Source of the DNA: Acidobacteriota bacterium
GTDB taxonomy: Bacteria; Acidobacteriota; Thermoanaerobaculia; UBA5066
DNA length: 37,670 nucleotides
NCBI GenBank assembly: GCA_030278895.1
Contig: JARXKK010000017.1
Location: 1,928-39,597, forward strand
Reading direction: 5' to 3'
In this document: in pieces, positions 7,240 through 13,779 of the stretch
Layout of the letters: every line of letters begins with the position of its first letter
Position numbering within the stretch: the first letter of the stretch is position 1
Position numbers and translations under genes: made by a program
The notes under the pieces: model-generated
Told to the model about the DNA's origin: nothing
The model's database searches: none
The model's input: only the letters and a program-made list of their open reading frames with translations

Positions 7240-8994
7240 GTGAAGCCCGCGGCGGGCCGGACGCTGGGCCGTTACCGGCTTGACGCGCTCCTCGGGCGGG
7301 GCGGCATGGCCGAGGTCTACCGCGCCACCGACACGAAGCTCGCGCGGACGGTGGCCGTGAAGGTGATCCTCGCGACGCACGCCGCCGAGGAGCACTTTCT
7401 CGAACGCTTCCTCCGCGAAGCCCGCGTCGTGGCGTCGCTCGAGCACCCGAACATCCTGCCCGTCTACGACTTCGGCGAAGAGAACGGCGTGCCGTTCCTC
7501 GTGATGCCTTATCTCCCGGGCGGCTCGCTGCACGACCGCCTGAAGGCGGGCCCGGTGCCGCTCGCGGTCGCGTCCTCGTGGATCGCGGAGCTCGCAGGCG
7601 CGCTCGACGCGGCGCACGCCGCGGGTGTCCTGCACCGCGACGTGAAGCCCGCGAACGTGCTCCTCGGCAAGGACGACCGCCTGTTCCTCGCGGACTTCGG
7701 CATCGCGAAGCTGCTCGAGAGTCAGACGGGCCTCACGGCGACGGGCGTCGTCGTGGGCACGCCCGTGTATATGGCGCCCGAGCAGGCGCAGGGGCAGCCC
7801 GCGAGCCCCGCCACGGATCGCTATGCGCTCGCCGTCGTCGCGTTCGAGATCCTCGCGGGCCGCCCGCCGTTCGAAGGCGAAAGCGCGCTGTCCCTCATGC
7901 ACCAGCATGTGGCGACCCCGCCGCCGATGCTCTCGGCGCGCGTCGCGGGGCTGCCCGCGGGCCTCGACGCGGTCCTGTCGCAGGCTCTCGCGAAGGATCC
8001 CGCGAAGAGGCCGCCCACGTGCCGGGCGTTCGCGACGGGCGTTGCCGCGTTCGCGCCCGCGGGGATCACGGCGGCGCAGGGCTCGGGCGCGAGCGCGATC
8101 CCGGTGCCCACGCCGGCGACCGCGGCGACGGTGCGGGCCCCGTACGGGCGCCCGTCTCTCACGAGCGACGCGACGGTGCTCATGGGGCAGCGGCGCGGGG
8201 CTCGGCGAGCGGTGTTCGCCGGGGCGGGCGCGATCGCCGTTCTCGCGGGCGCCTGGTGGTTCGTCTCGCGCCCCGTGGGGCAAGACCAAGTCCTGGCCCC
8301 GGCGCCGCCACCTCCCGCATCCGCTACAGCGGCTGTCGCCCCGAAGCCGACACTCGCCCCGGCGGCTGCCACGCTGGTTCCGACGCCGATTCCGACGAGA
8401 GGTGCGCCCCTCGTGAAGCCGCCTCCGGCGCCGCCTGCCGCGCGCGAGGTCGCGGTCGAGGCCGCGGCCGAGGCCGACGATCGGGCGCACCCGCTCGCCG
8501 CCGCGCGACAGCGGCTCGAGGCCGCGAGAGCTTCGGCGCACCGGCTGACGAAGGAGGATTTCCTCTTCGTCCTCGCGGAATCCGAGCGCGCGCTCCGGAA
8601 GCACCCGCTGAACCCGGAAGCGAAACACCTCGAGCTCTATGCCCGTGGAGGGCTCGCCTACGTCGCGGGCAACGACCAGGTCGCCTCGAAGGTCCTCGTC
8701 GAGGCTTTCACCGGCGCGGACCGCGGCCCGAAACGCAACGCACACTTCATCGAGAACCTGTTGCGGCGGTCCGACGGATCCATCGGTCCGCCGAACGGCT
8801 GGGAGCTCGCCCTCGCGTACGGCGACGCGCGCGGCGAGGCGGCCGGCCTCCTCGAGCAGGCGCTGGCGGCGAACCCGCGCGACCCGCGCGCCCTGAAGGC
8901 GCGTGCGCAGCTCCGGAAGATGCAGGGAACGGACGCGGGGTCCGCCGACGACGCGCCCCGGCCCTGGCTCAAGCGCCGGCAGCGGCCGAACTGA
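7240..8994 (+). CDS. Transmembrane Ser/Thr protein kinase (PknB type) with helical C-terminus
   Basis: Hanks-type kinase, 584 residues. Kinase domain about 11-270: Gly loop GRGGMAEV (19-26), ATP-binding lysine K41 in VAVK, catalytic loop HRDVKPAN (132-139), DFG (152-154), activation-segment threonines and APE (179-181); all key residues are present. A Pro/Ala/Thr-rich juxtamembrane region, one transmembrane helix (about 323-342) and a second Ala/Pro linker follow. A helical domain (about 470-570) contains two TPR-like stretches, LAESERALRKHPLNPEAKHL and LLEQALAANPRDPRALKARA. The C-terminal part should be periplasmic and may sense protein or ligand. The start is GTG at 7240 after GGGGG; a 9-codon frame from ATG 7214 ends in the overlapping GTGA. 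No phosphatase gene is beside it. It converges on the acylase gene. Confidence 0.9.
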   Translation: MKPAAGRTLGRYRLDALLGRGGMAEVYRATDTKLARTVAVKVILATHAAEEHFLERFLREARVVASLEHPNILPVYDFGEENGVPFLVMPYLPGGSLHDRLKAGPVPLAVASSWIAELAGALDAAHAAGVLHRDVKPANVLLGKDDRLFLADFGIAKLLESQTGLTATGVVVGTPVYMAPEQAQGQPASPATDRYALAVVAFEILAGRPPFEGESALSLMHQHVATPPPMLSARVAGLPAGLDAVLSQALAKDPAKRPPTCRAFATGVAAFAPAGITAAQGSGASAIPVPTPATAATVRAPYGRPSLTSDATVLMGQRRGARRAVFAGAGAIAVLAGAWWFVSRPVGQDQVLAPAPPPPASATAAVAPKPTLAPAAATLVPTPIPTRGAPLVKPPPAPPAAREVAVEAAAEADDRAHPLAAARQRLEAARASAHRLTKEDFLFVLAESERALRKHPLNPEAKHLELYARGGLAYVAGNDQVASKVLVEAFTGADRGPKRNAHFIENLLRRSDGSIGPPNGWELALAYGDARGEAAGLLEQALAANPRDPRALKARAQLRKMQGTDAGSADDAPRPWLKRRQRPN

Positions 8995-9015
8995 GCAGGA
9001 GTTGCTTCTCGCCCG

Positions 9016-11370
9016 TCACCGTTCCGGCGTCAGCGTGATGATCTCGTCCGCCGCCTCGAGAATCTTCGAACGACTGTAGAGCATCGGGACGTACCGGCCT
9101 TCGGTGGCGAGCGGGAAGAGGTCCCGGTAGTGGGCGCTCCGGGGATCGCCGGACTGCCCGGGCGAGTTCAGCACCACGGATCGGTCCCAGCGCGCGAGGT
9201 CCACGATCTGCCGGTACGACGCGCCGGCCATCTGGCGCCAGTCGCTTTCCCGGACGGACGTCGCGTGCGGCGTCAGTCCGTCGCCTCCGACCGGGAGCGG
9301 GCCGACGTCGAGCTCCGCCCGGCGTCCGGCGTCGAGCGCGCTCGAGAGCGGATGGTCGATGGCGATGTGGTGAAGTTTGCCCCACGCCCACGCGGCGGGG
9401 CCGGGCCCGAGCTTCGCCGTCAGCGTCGCGACCGACTTCGTGAGGCTCGCGAGAAGCTGCTCGTACCGCCCCTTCAGCGGGTCCGGGCCGAACGAGGGGC
9501 CGGGAGCGGCGAGGATCCGCCGGAGGACCGTGCGGCTGCCGGCGCCGAACGAGGCACGGACGGCGGCCGGGACCTCGCGATCGAAGACGTCTTTCTGGAG
9601 CTGCAGGACGAAGGCCTCGTAGAGCGCGGCCGGGGCCGAATCCTTCGAGAGAACGAAGTCCCAGTCGAGGAGGAGCGCCCGGGCCCGCGCGACGCCCGGG
9701 TCCTGCGGATCGAGCGCGCGCAGGTACGGGACGATCTCCCGCGCGGCGAGGGACGTGTCGTCGTACTGGAGGCGCTCCATGTCCTCGACGCCGAGCTTCC
9801 GCGGGCCGGAGAGCACCTCGGCGATCCGCCGGTGGCGGTCGTGGTCGGACCACTCGCGGTTCGAGACAGCTGCCTCCGGGTAGTGACTCGGGAGATTGAA
9901 TTCGTTCGCGGTCGCGAACCAGCCCTCCTTCGGGTTGAAAACGCGCGGGAGCTTCGAGGCGGGAAGATACCCGCGCCACTCGTAGGTGCCGTCGCCCGGG
10001 ACGGGAAGCATCCCCGTCCAGCCGCCGCGCACCGGGGCGAGGCCGGCCCCGATCCAGCCGATGTTCCCGTCCACGTCCGCGTACGTCATGTTCAGGCTCG
10101 GCATGAAGTGCTTCGCGACGGCGCGCTGGAACCCCGCCCAGTCGCGGGCCTGGTCGATGCGGAGGCTCGCGAGATAGGGCGCCGTCCCTTCGTGCTCGAG
10201 CCACGAGGCGCGCAGCGCCCAGACCTTGTGGCGCGCGGTGTCCTCGAAGAGCACGGGCCCGTGGCGCGTGAACTTCAGGAGCGCCTTCGCGGGGGCGCCG
10301 CCACGCACCGGGATCGTCTCCTCGACGATCCGCATGTCCTCCCAGCGGCCTTCGTAACGGTACTGGAGCGGCGCGGCCGGGTTCGTGTCGTAGACGTAGA
10401 GATCCTCCTCGTCCGGAAGCGAGAAGATCGTCAGGGACCACGCGATCCGAGCGTTGTGCCCGAGGGAGATCCCGGGAAGCCCGGGCTCGCCCGCGCCGAT
10501 CACGTTCCAGCCCGGCGCGACGAGATGGGCGGCGTAGCGGAGGGACGGAACGAGCTGCGCGCGATGCGGGTCGCCCGCGAGGATCGGCCGGCCGGTTGCC
10601 GTGCGGGCACCCGAGACCGTCCAGCTGTTGCTCTCGAGACGAATCTCGTGCGCGGCGGAGGAATCGGCTGGAGCCGTGACGGGCAGGTCCTCCGGCCGGA
10701 AGGAGACCTCCTTGTGCGCGAGGGCGTAGTCCTTGAGGACGTCGTTCGTCACGAGGGAGAGGTCGAGCCCTGCCGGGGTCTCGATCTTCGACTCCGGCTC
10801 GAAGAACGAGACCCGGGAGGCGCCCTCGGCCCCCATCGCGTGGACGAGCTGCGCGAGACGGACCTCGCGCCCGGCGTTCCGCGTGAGGCCGAAGAGGCGG
10901 ATGAGAGGCGTCGTGAGCGTCCAGTGCCCGGGCCGCGCGCCCGTGACGCGGAACTCGAACGGCAGGAGCTCGGGGCGCGCGCGCGTGAGGTCGACGTAGG
11001 CGTTGACGCCGCGTGTGAACGACGTGAGGATCGCGCGCGCGCGGGCGTGATAGCTCGCGAGCTCCTTGTCGAGGCCGCCGCGGTACAGGAAGAGCCGCGC
11101 CGCGCGGTCCTGCTCGACGAAGCGCGGCCCGAAGGCCTCGGCGAGCTTGCCCTCACCCTGCCGCCGCCACAGGTCGAGCTGCCAGAGCCGGTCCCGCGCC
11201 GCGCTCCAGCCCTGTGCGAAGAAGAGGTCGCTCTCGCCGGCCGCGTAAATGTGGGGGATGCCCCAGCGGTCGACGACGATTTCGGCTTTCTTCGCGAGGC
11301 CCTTCACGGGGAACGCGGTCCGCCGGACCGCGGCGCCCGATCCATCCGCCGCGCGCACGGCGCACGGCAC
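9016..11370 (-). CDS. Penicillin acylase family Ntn-hydrolase, exported
   Basis: N-terminal-nucleophile hydrolase of the penicillin/acyl-homoserine-lactone acylase family, which cleaves amide bonds after autocatalytic splitting into alpha and beta chains. It has the alpha-chain opening VDRWGIPHIYA (33-43) with FFAQGWSAARDRLWQLDLWR (50-69). The processing site is ESNSW, making S247 the predicted nucleophile and first beta-chain residue, followed by VSGARTATGRPILAGDPH. Further family segments are SLNMTYADVDGNIGWIGAG and NPKEGWFATANEFN. At 784 residues its length is normal. The coordinates start at the first canonical codon, GTG 11370, but a clear signal peptide is encoded in frame just upstream (11371-11424), so the true start is probably further out. 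The substrate cannot be read from sequence; quorum-signal or beta-lactam amides are family options. It is last in a minus-strand group with the DCC and Cys4 genes. Confidence 0.9.
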   Translation of the reverse strand: MPCAVRAADGSGAAVRRTAFPVKGLAKKAEIVVDRWGIPHIYAAGESDLFFAQGWSAARDRLWQLDLWRRQGEGKLAEAFGPRFVEQDRAARLFLYRGGLDKELASYHARARAILTSFTRGVNAYVDLTRARPELLPFEFRVTGARPGHWTLTTPLIRLFGLTRNAGREVRLAQLVHAMGAEGASRVSFFEPESKIETPAGLDLSLVTNDVLKDYALAHKEVSFRPEDLPVTAPADSSAAHEIRLESNSWTVSGARTATGRPILAGDPHRAQLVPSLRYAAHLVAPGWNVIGAGEPGLPGISLGHNARIAWSLTIFSLPDEEDLYVYDTNPAAPLQYRYEGRWEDMRIVEETIPVRGGAPAKALLKFTRHGPVLFEDTARHKVWALRASWLEHEGTAPYLASLRIDQARDWAGFQRAVAKHFMPSLNMTYADVDGNIGWIGAGLAPVRGGWTGMLPVPGDGTYEWRGYLPASKLPRVFNPKEGWFATANEFNLPSHYPEAAVSNREWSDHDRHRRIAEVLSGPRKLGVEDMERLQYDDTSLAAREIVPYLRALDPQDPGVARARALLLDWDFVLSKDSAPAALYEAFVLQLQKDVFDREVPAAVRASFGAGSRTVLRRILAAPGPSFGPDPLKGRYEQLLASLTKSVATLTAKLGPGPAAWAWGKLHHIAIDHPLSSALDAGRRAELDVGPLPVGGDGLTPHATSVRESDWRQMAGASYRQIVDLARWDRSVVLNSPGQSGDPRSAHYRDLFPLATEGRYVPMLYSRSKILEAADEIITLTPER

Positions 11371-11424
11371 GCAAACGAGCGCGAGGAGAAGGAGCGCCGG
11401 AGATTTCCCGCGGATGCGTCGAAT
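11371..11424 (-). other. In-frame signal-peptide coding segment upstream of the acylase start
   Basis: Reading minus-strand codons upstream of GTG 11370 gives a basic stretch (IRRIRGKSPA), a hydrophobic core (LLLLALVCV) and a CAVRA-ADG cleavage site that falls inside the called protein. No ATG, GTG, TTG or CTG exists between the in-frame TAG at 11439-11437 and this hydrophobic core. ATT (11424-11422) and ATC (11415-11413) are the only rare-start candidates. Confidence 0.55.
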
Positions 11425-11436
11425 GACGCGCGAATC

Positions 11437-11838
11437 CTATCCCGCGCGCGGGCGCGGCGCGATCCCGCACGCCTTCGAGACACGGTACCGGTTCTCCGCG
11501 AACGTCCGGTAGCCGCGGTCGAAGAGCCGCCGGAAGCCCGGCGTCACCGAAAGCACGTAGAGCGGCCAGGCCCACCAGATGCGGCGAAAGGCGAAGCGGT
11601 AGGCGTCGGCGCCCGGGATCACGTCACCCGTTTCGGCGACGAGGATCCGGAGGTCGTCGAGCAGGTTTTCGAGAGGAATTCCGCGGGCACGGAGTCGCTC
11701 GACGACCCACGGCTCCTCGAGGGCGGCAATGCCGAGGCCGTGTTTGGCGAGCGTGTCCTTCCAGAACGGAACCCAGCGGCTGCAGAAGCCGCACGCGCCG
11801 TCGTAGAGCACCCACGCGACGGGCGCGGGCTCGATCAT
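11437..11838 (-). CDS. DCC-family (DUF393) thiol-disulfide oxidoreductase-like protein
   Basis: Small protein of the DUF393/DCC family, annotated as thioredoxin-like from its DxxCxxC motif. Its 133 residues include YDGACGFCSRWVPFWK, with D13, C16 and C19, followed by a helical region and the family's C-terminal segment with RRIWWAWPLYVLSVTPG and YRTFAENRYRVSK. I chose the ATG at 11838 because the family motif normally sits 10-15 residues from the N-terminus. The gene lies 32 bases after the Cys4 gene, and its TAG stop is in the frame of the acylase signal peptide that follows, so the three are probably one transcript. Biochemical function is unproven for the family. Confidence 0.85.
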   Translation of the reverse strand: MIEPAPVAWVLYDGACGFCSRWVPFWKDTLAKHGLGIAALEEPWVVERLRARGIPLENLLDDLRILVAETGDVIPGADAYRFAFRRIWWAWPLYVLSVTPGFRRLFDRGYRTFAENRYRVSKACGIAPRPRAG

Positions 11839-11870
11839 GGGAAGACCCGGATTCTGTGCCCTGGCAAACT

Positions 11871-12017
11871 TCAGCTCTTGCCGCCTGCCCTGGTCCTGGT
11901 CTTCGGAGCGGGCTTCTGTTCTTCCTTCTGGTCCCCGATCACGGACTTGAGGGGGCAGAACGAGAAGATGGGGCACTTCTTGCAGCCGACGGCGAGAGCG
12001 ACGGGGCAAAGGGTCAT
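11871..12017 (-). CDS. 48-residue Cys4 small protein
   Basis: The small gene reads MTLCPVALAVGCKKCPIF and continues for 48 residues. Cysteines C4, C12, C15 and C21 (spacing C-x7-C-x2-C-x5-C) sit in the first half, and a Lys/Arg-rich tail (EEQKPAPKTRTRAGGKS) ends it. Four cysteines with a CxxC could hold zinc or an FeS cluster. The ATG at 12017 has a good ribosome binding site (AAGGAG, about 8 bases upstream), which supports a real gene; the longer in-frame extension runs into the terminator and tRNA. I recall similar short Cys4 proteins in other bacteria but cannot name a family. It is the first gene of the group with the DCC and acylase genes. Confidence 0.7.
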   Translation of the reverse strand: MTLCPVALAVGCKKCPIFSFCPLKSVIGDQKEEQKPAPKTRTRAGGKS

Positions 12018-12087
12018 GGCGGGGCTCCTTGGGCGCGGGACGCGCCCGAGGGTCAGCCTACACCCGGGCTCGGCGCCGCGATCGCCG

Positions 12088-12117
12088 AAAAAAACGAGGC
12101 CCGGCGATTGCCGGGCC
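12088..12117 (-). terminator. Intrinsic terminator after tRNA-Gly
   Basis: GGCCCGGC (12098-12105) and GCCGGGCC (12110-12117) form a perfect 8-bp GC stem around a 4-base loop. On the minus strand it is followed, after TCG, by seven T (12094 to 12088). It lies 15 bases downstream of the tRNA 3' end and is the clearest terminator in the window. Confidence 0.85.
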
Positions 12118-12131
12118 CCGGAATTCGACAT

Positions 12132-12206
<75 letters not shown>

Positions 12207-12244
12207 TCAGGAGCACGGGAATATAAGGGACGGGCCGCGGCCCG

Positions 12245-12667
12245 TCAAGCCGCGGCGCGGACGACGACGACGGGGCAGGCCGCCTCGCAGACGACGCGGA
12301 GCGCGACGCTGTCGAACATCAGGCGTGAGGCGCCCACGCGGCCGCGCGTGCCGAGGACGACGATCTCCGCCCCGGCGCGCGCCGCTGCCTCGACGATCGA
12401 GACGCAGGGCGTGCCGTCGAGGAGCTCGATCCGCGCTTTGACCCCGGAGGCCTCGGCGCGGCGGCGCAGCGCCTCGAGCTTCTTCATGCAGATCGCGCGG
12501 AGCGGAGCGACCTCCGAGATGGCGCAGTCGAGAAGGACCTCGGTGGGGATCACGTGCGCGACGACGAGCACTTTCGAGCGCAGCCGGGCCTCTTCGAGCG
12601 CGAGGAGGAACGCGTTCTCGGACGCAGGGGAGAAGTCCGTTCCGAAGAACACGGTTTCCGGCGTCAC
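12245..12667 (-). CDS. Universal stress protein (UspA family) with altered ATP motif
   Basis: 140-residue single-domain UspA protein: FFGTDFSPASENAFLLALEE at the N-terminus, VLVVAHVI (beta 2), GTPCVSIVEAAARAGAEIVV and the C-terminal GTRGRVGASRL and CPVVVVR. ATP-binding members carry G-x2-G-x9-G-(S/T). Here the sequence is G106-x2-G109-x9-D119-S120, so the last glycine is aspartate and nucleotide binding may be reduced or lost. The start is GTG at 12667 with a GGAGGGAGG site about 7 bases upstream. The CBS-domain gene ends 24 bases upstream on the same strand, so the two are likely co-transcribed and may respond to the same energy or redox signal. Confidence 0.92.
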   Translation of the reverse strand: MTPETVFFGTDFSPASENAFLLALEEARLRSKVLVVAHVIPTEVLLDCAISEVAPLRAICMKKLEALRRRAEASGVKARIELLDGTPCVSIVEAAARAGAEIVVLGTRGRVGASRLMFDSVALRVVCEAACPVVVVRAAA

Positions 12668-12691
12668 GTGGCCCTCCCTCCGAACCGAACG

Positions 12692-13186
12692 TCAGGCCCG
12701 CTTGGGGCGCGACTTTTTTGCCGCCCCGGTCTTCGCGGCTTTCCCGATGTTCACGAATTTCTTTCCGGCCGCCTTCCGGGCGGCCGGCTTGGCCTGTTTG
12801 GACGGAGACGGAACCTGCTCGGCGAGGAGACGCAGGAGATCCGACACGGTGACGATGCCCGCGAGGGTGCCGTCGGGCTCGATCACGGGCAGGCAGCCGA
12901 TGTTCCAGCCGCGCATGACGTTCGCGGCCTGACGCACCGGCATGTCCGGCGTCGCCTTCACGGCGTAGGCGGTCATCATGGCGCCGATCGGACGCATGCG
13001 GCGGATCTCGTCGCGATCCCTTCCGCCGAGGTCCCGCGCGGAGACGACGCCGACGACCTCGCCGCCGTCCCCCGTGACGACGAGGTGGTGGATGCGTTTC
13101 CAACGCATCAGGTTCCAGGCGGCTTCCGCGTTTTCGGTGTGAGCGACCGTCTGGACCCGCTTGGTCATGATTTCGTGGACGCGCAT
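12692..13186 (-). CDS. Paired CBS-domain protein with basic tail
   Basis: 164-residue protein made of two CBS motifs (about 7-60 and 70-122), a Bateman module that in other proteins binds adenosyl ligands such as AMP, ATP or NADH. Typical pieces are VHEIMTKRVQTVAHTENA, HHLVVTGDGGEVVGVVSARD, VIEPDGTLAGIVTVSDLL and IGCLPV. Residues 128-164 form a Lys/Ala-rich tail resembling histone-like or nucleic-acid-binding tails. The ATG at 13186 has GGAGGGAGG about 5 bases upstream, which decides it over an upstream in-frame start. The gene is divergent from a hemerythrin gene and upstream of a universal stress protein gene. The ligand and any DNA or RNA binding by the tail are inference. Confidence 0.9.
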   Translation of the reverse strand: MRVHEIMTKRVQTVAHTENAEAAWNLMRWKRIHHLVVTGDGGEVVGVVSARDLGGRDRDEIRRMRPIGAMMTAYAVKATPDMPVRQAANVMRGWNIGCLPVIEPDGTLAGIVTVSDLLRLLAEQVPSPSKQAKPAARKAAGKKFVNIGKAAKTGAAKKSRPKRA

Positions 13187-13313
13187 CGGAGCCTCCCTCC
13201 ATACGATCGGGACCGGGCGCCTCACGCGCCATGAGCCACCTGAATCAGGCGGCGGCGAAGCGGGGCGTGGACCCGCGAGGTCTTATCATGGGCGCGGCGC
13301 GAGGAGGTGCCCG

Positions 13314-13742
13314 GTGGAGAAGGCAATTCGTCGAGGGGAGATCGCCGGTCAGCCGGAGATCGACCGGGAACATCAGCTCCAGATCGCCCTCGTGGACGCC
13401 TTCGAGAAAGCCGCGGGCTCCCACGAGCGCGTCGAGGCGGGAGTCATCCTCGAGCAAATGGCCGACCTCTCCGAGATGCATTTCCTCGCCGAGGAGCTCG
13501 TCATGCAGCTCCATCAGTACCCGGCCTATCAGGAGCACGCAAGGGAACACGCGACGCTTCTCGAGGAGATTCACCTGCTGCTCAAGCAGAACGCCGCCGG
13601 CACGTTGGACATCACGCTGGACCTCGCTGGGCGCCTCCGGCAGGCCCTCGCGGACCACATGCGCGGGACCGACTACGCGCTCTCCGCCTACATGCGGGAG
13701 GAAGGCATCGTCGAGTCGGAGCCGGGGGCGCCGCCTTCCTGA
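13314..13742 (+). CDS. Bacteriohemerythrin-like protein
   Basis: 142-residue non-heme di-iron protein with all family ligands: H20 (IDREHQ), H56 and E60 (HxxxE), H75 and H79 (HxxxH), H115 and D120 (HxxxxD). It probably binds oxygen or nitric oxide, or handles iron, in the cytoplasm, as no signal peptide or membrane helix is present. The GTG at 13314 follows GAGGAGG at 5-base spacing, a strong site; earlier in-frame codons lie in the shared upstream region. It is divergent from the CBS/stress-protein pair, separated by 127 bases in which I see no convincing promoter. It converges on the TonB-dependent receptor. Confidence 0.93.
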   Translation: MEKAIRRGEIAGQPEIDREHQLQIALVDAFEKAAGSHERVEAGVILEQMADLSEMHFLAEELVMQLHQYPAYQEHAREHATLLEEIHLLLKQNAAGTLDITLDLAGRLRQALADHMRGTDYALSAYMREEGIVESEPGAPPS

Positions 13743-13752
13743 CGCGGCACCC

Positions 13753-13778
13753 CCGGGAGAGCCCGGCTTCGGCGATTT
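13753..13778. terminator. Weak hairpin between convergent genes
   Basis: CCGGG (13753-13757) and CCCGG (13762-13766) form a short GC stem around AGAG, with a TTTT run at 13774-13777. It could end the hemerythrin transcript, but the stem is short and the T-run is displaced. Confidence 0.2.
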
Positions 13779-13779
13779 T

